Assembly: GCF_004011175.1 (NCBI RefSeq)
Contig: NZ_RQXX01000004.1
Location: 1 to 64,000 of the forward strand
Origin: Mesobaculum littorinae
Lineage (GTDB): Bacteria > Pseudomonadota > Alphaproteobacteria > Rhodobacterales > Rhodobacteraceae
Length of the DNA: 64,000 nucleotides
Reading direction: 5' to 3'
Shown: positions 8,322-17,082 of the stretch, piece by piece
Numbering within the stretch: position 1 is the first letter of the stretch
How the letters are laid out: every line of letters begins with the position of its first letter
Program-made: the position numbers and the translations under genes
Notes under the pieces: model-generated
The model's input: the letters and a program-made list of their open reading frames with translations, nothing else
Databases searched by the model: none
What the model was told of the DNA's origin: nothing

Positions 8322-9359
8322 TCAGCCCGCGCTGCGGTGGTTGAACCGGATCGACGACACGAAGGAGACGCCGATGATCGCCGCGCCGATCAGACCGGTG
8401 ACGACCTCGGGCACGTGCAGCATGCTTTGCGCGAACATGATGATGCTGAGCGCGAGGATCGAGTAGAAGGCGCCGTGCTCCAGGAACCGGAACTGGCTGA
8501 GCGTCTGCTTTTCCACCAGCATGATCGTCATCGACCGCACGTACATCGCCCCGATCCCCAGGCCGATGGCGATCAGGAACAGGTTCTGCGTCAGCGCGAA
8601 GGCCCCGATGACCCCGTCGAAGGAAAAGCTGGCGTCGAGCACTTCGAGATAGAGGAACGCGCCGAACCCACCCCGCGCGGCGGCACCGGTGACGTCGGTT
8701 TCCGCATCCAGGAAATGGCTGAGCGCCTCGACCGCCATGAACACCACGGCGCCCAGGATCGCGGCCCCGAAGAACTCGGCCTGCCGCGCCTCGGGCAAGA
8801 GGCTGCCGAAGATCAGCACGATCAGCAGGACCAGCCCGTAGGCCAAGCCCTGGATGGCGGAAAGCCGGCGCAGCCGGTCCTCGACCCGCCCGATCCAGTC
8901 GATGTCCTTGTCCTCGTCTATGAAAAAGCTCAGCGCGACGAGCATCAGGAAGGTCCCGCCGAAGGCCGAGATCGACAGGTGGCTGTCATGCATGATCTCG
9001 GCATAGCGCTGCGGGTCGGTCGCGGCGAGGCGCAGCGCCTCCCACGGGCCGATCCATGCAGCGATGGCGACGACGGCCAGCGGAAAGACGATGCGCATCC
9101 CGAAGACCGCGATCACGATGCCCCACGTCAGGAACCGCCGCTGCCAGACCGGGTCCATCGTCTTCAGCTTGTTGGCGTTGACGATGGCGTTGTCGAAGCT
9201 GAGCGAGATCTCAAGCACCGCCAGCACCGACCCCACCAGCAGGAACGCCAGGGCGCCCGACACCGTCCCCTCGTACCTGAACCCCAGCCAGAAGGCTCCG
9301 GCAAGGCCCAGGGCGGTGACCAGGAAGGCCCATTTGAAGTAGTGTAGCGCGGTGGACAT
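8322..9359 (-). CDS. DUF475 / TerC-superfamily integral membrane protein
   Basis: A 345-residue inner-membrane protein with about nine hydrophobic segments. Two internally related acidic motifs, EISLSFDNAIVNA (about residue 48) and EVLDASFSFDGVIGA (about 240), are hallmarks of DUF475 within the TerC superfamily, whose members are linked to metal ion (often manganese) export or tellurite resistance. The acidic residues inside the membrane probably bind a cation. No neighbouring gene supports a specific metal, and I see no yybP-ykoY-like riboswitch in the 64-base upstream gap. Function of DUF475 itself is not established. Confidence 0.85.
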   Translation of the reverse strand: MSTALHYFKWAFLVTALGLAGAFWLGFRYEGTVSGALAFLLVGSVLAVLEISLSFDNAIVNANKLKTMDPVWQRRFLTWGIVIAVFGMRIVFPLAVVAIAAWIGPWEALRLAATDPQRYAEIMHDSHLSISAFGGTFLMLVALSFFIDEDKDIDWIGRVEDRLRRLSAIQGLAYGLVLLIVLIFGSLLPEARQAEFFGAAILGAVVFMAVEALSHFLDAETDVTGAAARGGFGAFLYLEVLDASFSFDGVIGAFALTQNLFLIAIGLGIGAMYVRSMTIMLVEKQTLSQFRFLEHGAFYSILALSIIMFAQSMLHVPEVVTGLIGAAIIGVSFVSSIRFNHRSAG

Positions 9360-9423
9360 GAAATCTCCGGCAGATTGCAGGGCGGGGCGGTGCAGCCCCT
9401 GCCCAATGTGTTTCTCTCGAGCC

Positions 9424-10356
9424 TCAGCCGCCGGGCCGCAGCGTACGTTCGAAGAAGGACACGAGCCCCTCCTCGACCTGCCGGGTGGTCATCGTGTCCT
9501 CGATCGAATGGCCCAGCCCCTCGACCCGAAGCAGCGTCGCATCAACGCCCGCGCCGGCCAGTGCATCATGCAGGCGGACGCTCTGGTCAACGGGTACGAT
9601 GGGATCGGCGGTGCCGTGAACCAGAAAGACCGGCGGATCGCCGGCATCGATGTGGGTTTCGGGCAGGCCCGGCGCCACGGCGTCCGCATTCGCGGGGTCC
9701 CCCGCCATCAAGCCGAAATGCTGGTTCACGAGGCCGAGCCCCTCGGGCGCCATCTCATCGACGTAGATGGCGGGATAGATCGCCGCGATGGCCTGCACGG
9801 CGGCGCTGCTGTCCTCGGGGCCCGTGCCTGTGCCGGGACCGAAGGCATCCTCGTCCGACAGCCCGGCCAGAAGCGCGATGTGCCCACCGGCCGAGTTGCC
9901 CATGAGCGCCATCGCGTCGGGATCTATGTTGAAGCTGTCGGCATTGGCGCGCAGGAACCGGATCGCGCGCTTCACGTCCTCTTGCGGGACGGGGAACTGC
10001 GCCTCGCCAATGCCGCGGTAATCGACCGTGGCAACGGCGAACCCGGCCTCGGCCAGCCGGGTCAGCTGGGGCAGCACGCGCTCGCGTTCGATCGGTTGCC
10101 AGCCGCTGCCGAGGACGAAGACCACCACGGGCGTGGCCACATCGGTCACCGGTCGCAGCAGGTCGAGGTAGAGCGCATCGCGCTTGAACCCGTGATCGTT
10201 CTGGGCGAACTGGATGCCGGTCAACAGATCGACAGGCAGGCGATCGGCGCGATCGGGCGTGATATCCACGATCTCGGCCCCAACCGGGCCGGCGATGCCA
10301 AGCGCCAAGGCCGCCAATGCGCCCCGGATCGGCCCAAAGCCGCTGTCACGTCTCAT
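9424..10356 (-). CDS. Exported alpha/beta hydrolase (esterase/BD-FAE-like family)
   Basis: A 310-residue alpha/beta hydrolase with a predicted Sec signal peptide (MRRDSGFGPIRGALAALALG, cleavage near GPVGA). The nucleophile elbow is GNSAGGH, the late motif HGTADPIVP supplies the acid and GLGHS the catalytic histidine. This order resembles carbohydrate-esterase or bifunctional feruloyl/acetyl-xylan esterase-like proteins; the substrate cannot be named. The ATG chosen has a strong GGAGGAGGAG site directly upstream. An in-frame GTG 18 bases earlier lies inside that site and is rejected. It follows the peptide ABC operon on the same strand but 55 bases separate them, so co-transcription is possible. 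Confidence 0.85.
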   Translation of the reverse strand: MRRDSGFGPIRGALAALALGIAGPVGAEIVDITPDRADRLPVDLLTGIQFAQNDHGFKRDALYLDLLRPVTDVATPVVVFVLGSGWQPIERERVLPQLTRLAEAGFAVATVDYRGIGEAQFPVPQEDVKRAIRFLRANADSFNIDPDAMALMGNSAGGHIALLAGLSDEDAFGPGTGTGPEDSSAAVQAIAAIYPAIYVDEMAPEGLGLVNQHFGLMAGDPANADAVAPGLPETHIDAGDPPVFLVHGTADPIVPVDQSVRLHDALAGAGVDATLLRVEGLGHSIEDTMTTRQVEEGLVSFFERTLRPGG

Positions 10357-10411
10357 GGTCGTCTCCTCCTCCACTAAGCTCGGACCCCGGTCGCCCTGCC
10401 GGTCCGCCGCC

Positions 10412-12031
10412 TCAGGCCGTCAGCTTCAGCCGGGCCTCGCGGCGCTGGCGCTGCACCTCGGGGTCGGGGTCGAGCCCGGCGGCCAGCAGACGCTGGGTAT
10501 ACCCTTCGCGCGGGTCCTCGAAGATGCGGCGCACCGGGCCCTGTTCGACGATGTCGCCCGATTTCATCACCAGCACCCGGTCGGCGAAGTCGCGCACCAC
10601 CGGAAGGTCGTGGGCGATGAACATGAAGGCGATGCCAAGCTCGTCCCGCAGCCGCCCCAGAAGCTCGATCACCTGCGCCTGGATGGAGACGTCGAGCGCG
10701 CTGACGGCCTCGTCGCAGATGATCAGATCGGGTTCCAGAGCCAGCGCGCGGGCGATGGCGATCCGCTGCCGCTGCCCGCCCGAGAACTGGTGCGGATAAC
10801 GCCCGGCGTGGCTCGCCTCCAGCCCGACTTGTTCAAGCAGTTCGACGACGCGGTCGCGCCAGCGCCGTTTCTCCAGAACGTCGCGGTGGATCACCCATGC
10901 CTCGGAGATGATGTCATGCACCGACATCCGCGGGTTGAGCGACTGGGTCGGATCCTGGAACACCATCTGGATCTGCCGGCGGACCTTGCCCATCTCGCGC
11001 GGCGACATCTGCAGCAGGTCCTGGCCCTTCCACAGCGCCTCGCCTCCGCTGGCCTCTTCCAGCCGCAGGATCAGGCGGGCGAGCGTCGACTTGCCCGACC
11101 CGGATTCGCCCACGACGGCCAGCGTCTCGGCCGCCATCAGATCAAAGCTCGCGCCCTTCAGCGCGTCGAAGGCGCCATAGCTTTTCTTCATGTTGCGGCA
11201 GGACAGGATCGGCTCGGCCGTCTCGTCCGGCACGCGCATCTCGCCCTGCCCCGGCGCCGCGGCGATCAGCTTGCGGGTATAGGGGTGTTTGGCGGCATGG
11301 TAGATCTCGTGCGGCGTGCCGGTCTCGACGATCTTGCCGCCCTCCATCACCACGACGCGGTCTGCGGATTCGGCCACAACGCCGAGGTCGTGGGTGATCA
11401 GAACCAGCCCCATTCCGGTCTCGGCCTGCAGCTCTTCGAGCAGGGTCAGGACCTCGGCCTGCACCGTGACGTCGAGCGCGGTGGTGGGTTCGTCGGCGAT
11501 CAGGATGTCGGGCTTCAACGCCAGGGCCATCGCGATCATCAGGCGCTGCCGCTGCCCGCCAGAGAACTGGTGGGGGTATTTCTTCAGCGCCGCCTCCGGG
11601 TTCGGGATCCCGACGCGCCGCACCAGTTCAAGCGCGCGGTCCCGCGCCATCTGGCCCGGCCGCCCATGCGCGGTGACCGTCTCGGCGATCTGCCAGCCGA
11701 CGGTGTAGACCGGGTTCAGGTGGCTCAGCGGATCCTGAAAGATCATCGCGATGCGCTTGCCGTTCAGCGCGCGCCGCTCTTCCTCGGACAATGTCAGGAG
11801 GTCCTTGCCGTCGAACCAGATCTCGCCCGAGTGGATTTCGCCCGGGGGGCAATCGATCAGGTTCATGATCGCCGAGGACGACACCGACTTGCCCGACCCG
11901 GACTCGCCCAGGATCGCCAGCGTCTCGCCCCGGTCGACATGCCACGACACGTCGTTGACCGCGTTCACGACCCCCTGCGCCGTGTGGAAGCGGACCGAGA
12001 GGTTGCGTACCTCGAGCAGATGGTCAGGCAT
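10412..12031 (-). CDS. Peptide/opine-type ABC transporter ATP-binding protein, DppD-DppF fusion
   Basis: A 539-residue protein with two complete ABC ATPase halves in one chain. Each half has a Walker A (GESGSGKS at about 40 and about 320), a signature FSGGQRQR, and a Walker B with the D-loop, so both sites look active. The halves correspond to DppD and DppF. This energises uptake through the two permeases encoded just upstream. Start ATG carries GGAGG upstream and overlaps the preceding permease gene by eight bases. Fused DppDF proteins are common in alphaproteobacterial importers of peptides, opines and some oligosaccharides, so the substrate is open. Confidence 0.92.
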   Translation of the reverse strand: MPDHLLEVRNLSVRFHTAQGVVNAVNDVSWHVDRGETLAILGESGSGKSVSSSAIMNLIDCPPGEIHSGEIWFDGKDLLTLSEEERRALNGKRIAMIFQDPLSHLNPVYTVGWQIAETVTAHGRPGQMARDRALELVRRVGIPNPEAALKKYPHQFSGGQRQRLMIAMALALKPDILIADEPTTALDVTVQAEVLTLLEELQAETGMGLVLITHDLGVVAESADRVVVMEGGKIVETGTPHEIYHAAKHPYTRKLIAAAPGQGEMRVPDETAEPILSCRNMKKSYGAFDALKGASFDLMAAETLAVVGESGSGKSTLARLILRLEEASGGEALWKGQDLLQMSPREMGKVRRQIQMVFQDPTQSLNPRMSVHDIISEAWVIHRDVLEKRRWRDRVVELLEQVGLEASHAGRYPHQFSGGQRQRIAIARALALEPDLIICDEAVSALDVSIQAQVIELLGRLRDELGIAFMFIAHDLPVVRDFADRVLVMKSGDIVEQGPVRRIFEDPREGYTQRLLAAGLDPDPEVQRQRREARLKLTA

Positions 12032-12947
12032 TCTTGCCTCCGATTTCCAGGCGCCAGCGCTGCGTGGGATCAAGCGCGACGCGCATCCACGAGCTGAGCA
12101 AGTTGAGAGACATCGTCGTCAGAATGATCACGAGGCCCGGCCAGAACGCGAGCCACCATGCGCTGGTCAGGTACTGCCGGCCCTGGCTGACCATCAGGCC
12201 CCAGGTGATCTCGGGCGGCTGGATGCCGATGCCGAGGAAGGACAGCGCCGACTCGGCCAGCATCACGAAGGCGAAGTCGAGCGTGGCGATGGTGACGAGC
12301 GTGGGCAGGATAACCGGCAGGATATGGCGGAACACGATCCGGAAGGTCGAGGCGCCCATCACCTGCGCGGCCTGCACGAACATCCGTTCCCGGACCTCCA
12401 GCACCTCGGCGCGGGTGGTCCGCAGGTAGATCGGGATCCGGGTGATCGCCAGAACGATGATCAGGTTCCCGACCGAGGGTTCGAGGATGTAGAGCACGAT
12501 CACCGCCAGCAGCAGCGACGGGAAGGACATGATGACGTCGGCAAGGCGCATGATGACCTCGCTCAGGATCTTGCGCGAATAGCCTGCGATCAGCCCCAGC
12601 GTCGCGCCGATCAGGAACGACGCGGCGACCGCGCCCGCGGCCACCATGATCGTGTTCTGCGCCGCGACGACGATGCGCGGCAACAGCGGCCGCCCCAGCG
12701 CGTCGCCGCCCAGGATGTAGAGGAACCCGCGCTCCAGCGTGAAGGGGGCGGCATTGCGCGCCCGCAGGTTCTGGCCGCTCGCGGCGTCGCCCAGCAGCAG
12801 CGGACCGAACAGCGCGCAGAACACGACGATGATCAGGAAGATCGCCGCGAAGGTGGCGAACTTGTCGGCCCAGAGCATCCCCAGATAACCCCTCTTGGCG
12901 GGCGGGGTCGGTTTGGCCGGCGTAGTTTCGGCAGTGGTGGCGGACAT
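12024..12947 (-). CDS. ABC transporter permease, DppC family
   Basis: A 307-residue inner-membrane permease with an N-terminal cytoplasmic tail rich in Pro and Lys, a first transmembrane segment at about residues 33-55 and five more after it. The EAA-type loop that contacts the ATPase is around residues 205-225 (QAAQVMGASTFRIVFRHILP). It pairs with the DppB-type permease upstream and with the fused ATPase downstream. The overlap with the ATPase gene indicates coupled translation. Confidence 0.92.
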   Translation of the reverse strand: MSATTAETTPAKPTPPAKRGYLGMLWADKFATFAAIFLIIVVFCALFGPLLLGDAASGQNLRARNAAPFTLERGFLYILGGDALGRPLLPRIVVAAQNTIMVAAGAVAASFLIGATLGLIAGYSRKILSEVIMRLADVIMSFPSLLLAVIVLYILEPSVGNLIIVLAITRIPIYLRTTRAEVLEVRERMFVQAAQVMGASTFRIVFRHILPVILPTLVTIATLDFAFVMLAESALSFLGIGIQPPEITWGLMVSQGRQYLTSAWWLAFWPGLVIILTTMSLNLLSSWMRVALDPTQRWRLEIGGKNA

Positions 12948-12962
12948 GGGCGCGCGCCTCCT

Positions 12963-13877
12963 TCAGGTGCGGATCCGCGGATCGAGCAGGGCATAGGCCA
13001 GATCGATCAGCAGGTTCATGAGGAAGATGGCCAGCGCCGTGACCATGATCGCGGCGAGGATCACGTTGAAGTCGCGCTGCAGGATGGAATCGATCATCAG
13101 CTTGCCGACGCCGGGAAAGCCGAAGATCGTCTCGACCACCACGGCGCCGTTCAGCAGGGCCGCGGCCTGGTCGCCGATCACGGTGATGACCGGCAGCATC
13201 GCGTTGCGCAGCGTGTGAACGAAGATGATGGGGCGGTTTTTCACACCCTTTGCGCGGGCGGTCTTGACGTAGGGCGAGCCCAGCGCCGTCAGCATCGAAC
13301 CGCGCACGACCTGCAGGATCAGGCCGAAGGGACGGATGAACAGCACGGCGATGGGCAGGATCCAGTGCCACACCGACCCGGTTCCCGAGGTCGGCACCCA
13401 TCCCAGATTGACCGAAAAGAGGACGATCGCGACGATGGCGATCCAGAAATCGGGGGCCGACGCGCCGATCAACGACAAAAGCGACGCGACGCGGTCGAAC
13501 TTGGTGCCCACCTTGAAGGCCGCGACCGAGCCGACGACGATCGCCGCGACGGTGACCAGCGTCATGGTGATGACAGCGAGCTGCAGCGTCCAGACGAAGG
13601 CTTCGAGCACGACGTCGAGCGCCGGCCGCGCCTTGCGAAGGCTGTCGCCGAAATCGCCGCGCACCAGGTCACCCAGGTAGTGGCCGAACTGGACCAGCAC
13701 CGGGTCGTTCAGGCCATGAAGTTCACGGAAGTTCTGCCGCATCTCCTCGGACGCATCGACGGGCAGGAACAGCGCCGAGGGATCCCCCGTCAGGCGCGAC
13801 AGGAAAAAGACCAGCACGATCAGGCCGAATAGCGAGATCAGGCTAGAAATCGCGCGTTTGCCGATCATTCGTTGCAT
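12963..13877 (-). CDS. ABC transporter permease, DppB family
   Basis: A 304-residue permease with six predicted transmembrane segments. The first helix begins at about residue 9, followed by the periplasmic loop with the family motif LTGDPSALFLP. The conserved EAA-type loop is TARAKGVKNRPIIFVHTLRNAMLP. The ATG chosen follows GGGAGGAGG with good spacing; an upstream in-frame codon has none. It sits 71 bases downstream of the solute-binding protein gene and 15 bases before the DppC-type permease. Confidence 0.92.
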   Translation of the reverse strand: MQRMIGKRAISSLISLFGLIVLVFFLSRLTGDPSALFLPVDASEEMRQNFRELHGLNDPVLVQFGHYLGDLVRGDFGDSLRKARPALDVVLEAFVWTLQLAVITMTLVTVAAIVVGSVAAFKVGTKFDRVASLLSLIGASAPDFWIAIVAIVLFSVNLGWVPTSGTGSVWHWILPIAVLFIRPFGLILQVVRGSMLTALGSPYVKTARAKGVKNRPIIFVHTLRNAMLPVITVIGDQAAALLNGAVVVETIFGFPGVGKLMIDSILQRDFNVILAAIMVTALAIFLMNLLIDLAYALLDPRIRT

Positions 13878-13948
13878 GGCGGTCCTCCTCCCGGGGTGGC
13901 GGGGCCGCGCGGATTGCACCGCGCGGCCCCTGTCGTGGTCTGCTTAGG

Positions 13949-15448
13949 TCAGTTCAGGCCGATTTCGGCAAGCTGAAGCTGGCTGTTGGTGGCGATGGTC
14001 GGGGTAAAATCGATGTCTTCCGCGACCCGGGCGAAGCCCACCATGTGGAACAGCAGCCCGTCGGCGATGACCTCGTCATGCAGGTAGGCGAAAAGCTCCG
14101 ACCACAGCGCGGTGCGTTCGTCGCCCGAGGCAGCCGTGGCGCGGTCGATCAGGTCGTCCACCTTCTCGTCCGAGATCCCCGACTGACGGCCTTCGCTGTC
14201 GTACTTGAAGAACATCGAGAACACCGGATCCCCGCGCGAGTTGTCGTGCTGCGCGCCGACGATGACCGGACCGTCGGTGACGAAGGGCTTCGAGTAGTAC
14301 TGCTCGTGCTCGGCCACCTCGACCATCTGCAGGTCGATGTTGAAGCCCACGTCGGTCAGCATCGCGGCAATCGCCTCGTACACCTCGGTTGCGCCGGGGA
14401 AGTTGCCGGTGCGGCCGATCAGGCGGATCTGGGTGTCGACCGGCACGCCGTCGGCCTCGGCCTCTTCCAGAAGCTCGGTCGCCCGCTCGGGATCGAAGGC
14501 CCAGGGCTCGATATCCGGGTTCCAGCCGATGGTCGTCGGCGGCACGATGGCGGTCGCGATCTCGGCGCCTTCGGGCAGGATGGTGCCCAGGAACGCCTCG
14601 CGGTCGATGGCGAGGTTCAGCGCCTCGCGCACCCGCGCGTCATCCATGGGCGCGACCGAATGATCGAGCCGCAGGTAGGTGGTTTCCGAGTTCGGGTAGG
14701 CGTGGTCGAGCGCCTCGTCATCCGCCTCGATGACCGAGATCGAGGGCGCGATGTCGGCCTCGCCGGTTTCGACCATCGCCGCCCGCACCGCTTCGTCCGA
14801 GCGGAAGACGTAGGTCGCGGCGGTCACCTCGGGCGTCTCGCCCCAGTAGTCGTCGCGCAGCTCCAGCCGGATGTCCTGGCCGGGGTTCCAGGCACTGAGC
14901 ACATAGGGGCCGGTGCCCACGGGTTCGCGCACGAATTCCATCGGCGTCTCGGAGGGCACGATGGTCAGCAGCGTCATCAGAAGCGGCATGATCGGCTGCG
15001 CCGGGTCCGCGGTGATGTCGAGGGTCAGGTCGTCGACCACCTCGAACTGCATGTCGATGCCTTCGTAGTAGCGCGAGATCTCGCAGGTGTTCTGGTCGCT
15101 CTGCGTCCGCTCGAACGAATGCTTCACGTCCTCTGCGTCAAAGCTCGACCCGTCGGAGAAGGTCACGCCCTCGCGCAGGTGGAACCGCCAGGTGCCGTCC
15201 TCGGTCTCTTCCCAGCTTTCGGCAAGACGCGGCTGCACGCCCCCGTCGCCGCGCACGTCCAGTTCCGTCAGCGTCTCGGAGATGTTCTGCAGGATGACCC
15301 GGCCGATATTCGACCGCGTGGACATGCAGGGCTCGACCAGGTCGAGCTCTTCACCCAGCACGATGGTCACTTCGCTGTCCTGCGCCAGCGCGGCGCCGGC
15401 CGTTGTGGTGGCGAGCAGCAGCCCCGCCAGTGCGTATCTCGGTTTCAT
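13949..15448 (-). CDS. ABC transporter substrate-binding protein, family 5 (peptide/nickel/opine/oligosaccharide type)
   Basis: A 499-residue periplasmic binding protein with a cleavable signal peptide (cut near ALAQD). The family-5 core is visible, including QPRLAESWE, the segment WRFHLREGVTFSDG and GTGPYVLSAW. It is the first gene of the importer operon, reading away from a 418-base intergenic region shared with the BNR/alcohol dehydrogenase/aldolase operon. Family-5 proteins bind peptides, opines, nickel chelates and, in several soil bacteria, oligosaccharides. Given its divergent neighbours, the ligand is more likely a sugar-acid conjugate than a plain peptide, which is inference from context. 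Confidence 0.9.
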   Translation of the reverse strand: MKPRYALAGLLLATTTAGAALAQDSEVTIVLGEELDLVEPCMSTRSNIGRVILQNISETLTELDVRGDGGVQPRLAESWEETEDGTWRFHLREGVTFSDGSSFDAEDVKHSFERTQSDQNTCEISRYYEGIDMQFEVVDDLTLDITADPAQPIMPLLMTLLTIVPSETPMEFVREPVGTGPYVLSAWNPGQDIRLELRDDYWGETPEVTAATYVFRSDEAVRAAMVETGEADIAPSISVIEADDEALDHAYPNSETTYLRLDHSVAPMDDARVREALNLAIDREAFLGTILPEGAEIATAIVPPTTIGWNPDIEPWAFDPERATELLEEAEADGVPVDTQIRLIGRTGNFPGATEVYEAIAAMLTDVGFNIDLQMVEVAEHEQYYSKPFVTDGPVIVGAQHDNSRGDPVFSMFFKYDSEGRQSGISDEKVDDLIDRATAASGDERTALWSELFAYLHDEVIADGLLFHMVGFARVAEDIDFTPTIATNSQLQLAEIGLN

Positions 15449-15866
15449 GGTATCCTCCCTAAAAACCTTATCGTTGGTCTTTCGTCACCGCCCCGGGTCA
15501 ACGCCCGCGACGCGCATCGCAGCGCCCGGCGGTCACGACCGCGGCCCCGCAATCCCAAAAACTCCGGAGAAGCCGGGCCGTCACGCCGGCGACCCCACCC
15601 GCCGCGGCGCAGCGGGTCGCGGCCTTTACAACCTGTGCCTGAAATCCGGTCGGCATCGGCCTCCTCCGTCAACTGATCGGATATTGGTCAACTTGATAAG
15701 ACATGTCAAATACCTTCTGAGAAACGTTAGGCGCGTGTATAACCCCCTCTTTCCTAAGGTTATAATTCTCAATATGGAGGCGACCCGCACCGCGCACCCT
15801 CGCTCGACTTGACAAGTTTACCGATAAAGGGACAGTGTTCAGCCCATAGCAGGGAGGAGACCACGC
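15449..15866. promoter_or_regulatory. Divergent control region between the ABC importer and BNR operons, with candidate operators
   Basis: This 418-base gap has no credible gene. The half next to the BNR gene is clearly more AT-rich than its surroundings. It contains a perfect inverted repeat TATAACC (15738-15744), 13-base spacer, GGTTATA (15758-15764). It also contains two similar decamers, ACTTGATAAG (15689-15698) and ACTTGACAAG (15807-15816), the second part of an 11-base palindrome ACTTGACAAGT. A TTGACA at 15809-15814 could be a -35 element for the plus-strand operon, though no good -10 follows. These are candidate sites for the FadR-type regulator encoded at 19152-19871. Confidence 0.5.
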
Positions 15867-17042
15867 ATGACACCCGAAGAGATCGCGCAGCGCATGGACG
15901 GGCGCCTGGCCGACCGCGACGGCGGCGCCGCGGCGTTCCTGCCCTCGCCCATGGTCCAGAACCACGCGGCCTTCCTGGCGCGGCTGGCCGACGGGACGCT
16001 GGCCTGCGCATGGTTCGGCGGATCGCTCGAAGGCAAGTCCGACATCGCGATCCATGCCTGCCTTCTGGACGAAGGCGCCACCGCCTGGGGCCCCGCCGCA
16101 CGGCTGTCGCATCTTGACGACCGGTCCGAGCAGAACCCGGTGATCTTCGTGGCGCCCGACGGGCGGACATGGCTTTTCAACACCGCGCAGCCCGCGGGTA
16201 ACCAGGACGAATCCCGCGTCTGGCAGCGTGAACTGGTGCGCGACGGCGACCGCCTTGCCGCCCGCGATCCGCGCGAAACCGGGTTGCCGCCCGGCACCTT
16301 CATCCGTGGCCCGCTGACCCTGCGCGATGACGGCGCATGGATGCTGCCGCTGTTCCTGTGCAACCCGCGCCCCGGCGAACGCTGGACCGGCGCGCATGAC
16401 ACCGCCGCGATGGGCGTCAGCCGGGACGAGGGCGCCAGCTGGACCGTGGAGCCCGTACCGGGCTCGCTCGGGTCCGTGCACATGACGCCGGTTCCGCTGG
16501 GCGATAACCGGTTGGCGGCGCTCTACCGGCGCCGTCAGGCCGATGCGGTCCATCGCTCGCACAGCGACGATGGCGGACGGACTTGGTCCGCCCCCGCCCC
16601 CACCGACATCCCCAACAACAATTCTTCGATCTGCGCCGCGGCCCTGCCCGACGGGCGCGTCGCCATGGTCTGCAACCCGATCTCGGCCGCGACCTCGACG
16701 GCGCGGCGCGCCTCGCTCTACGACGAGCTTGGCGAAACCGACGACCGCCCCGACGCGCAGGGGGGCTGCCAGCCGGTCTGGGGCGTCGAACGCGCGCCCC
16801 TGACGCTTGCGATCAGCGATGATGGCGGCCGGACCTTTCCGCACCGCCTGATCGTCGAGGATGGCCCCGGCACCTGCCTGTCGAACGATTCGCTCGACGG
16901 CCGCAATCAGGAACTGTCCTATCCTGCGCTTCTGCCCCGTGCGGATGGCGGGATCGACATCGCCTTCACCTACCACCGCCGCGCCATCAAGCATGTCCGC
17001 CTCTCGGCCGACACCGTGGCGCGGATCGGCGTGAACACATGA
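15867..17042 (+). CDS. BNR-repeat (sialidase-fold, BNR_2-like) protein without signal peptide
   Basis: A 391-residue protein predicted to be a six-bladed beta-propeller of the sialidase superfamily. Three Asp-box motifs are visible: SRDEGASW (about 185-192), SDDGGRTW (233-240) and SDDGGRTF (317-324). The N-terminal stretch NHAAFLARLADGTLACAWFGGS fits BNR_2-type proteins. There is no signal peptide, so it should act in the cytoplasm, unlike classical secreted sialidases. The catalytic Arg triad and Tyr of true sialidases cannot be confirmed by eye. It leads an operon with an iron-type alcohol dehydrogenase and a DapA-family aldolase, which points to action on an imported acidic sugar or its glycoside. 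The ATG follows GGGAGGAG. Substrate unknown. Confidence 0.8.
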   Translation: MTPEEIAQRMDGRLADRDGGAAAFLPSPMVQNHAAFLARLADGTLACAWFGGSLEGKSDIAIHACLLDEGATAWGPAARLSHLDDRSEQNPVIFVAPDGRTWLFNTAQPAGNQDESRVWQRELVRDGDRLAARDPRETGLPPGTFIRGPLTLRDDGAWMLPLFLCNPRPGERWTGAHDTAAMGVSRDEGASWTVEPVPGSLGSVHMTPVPLGDNRLAALYRRRQADAVHRSHSDDGGRTWSAPAPTDIPNNNSSICAAALPDGRVAMVCNPISAATSTARRASLYDELGETDDRPDAQGGCQPVWGVERAPLTLAISDDGGRTFPHRLIVEDGPGTCLSNDSLDGRNQELSYPALLPRADGGIDIAFTYHRRAIKHVRLSADTVARIGVNT

Positions 17043-17082
17043 AATACTCGGCGGTCGCAATCGCCGGATGGGAGGACCGAAC

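Noticed and set aside
11751-13832. A 693-codon plus-strand frame opposite the permease genes
   Set aside because: Extremely rich in Asp, Arg, His and Gln, the usual sign of the antisense of membrane-protein genes.
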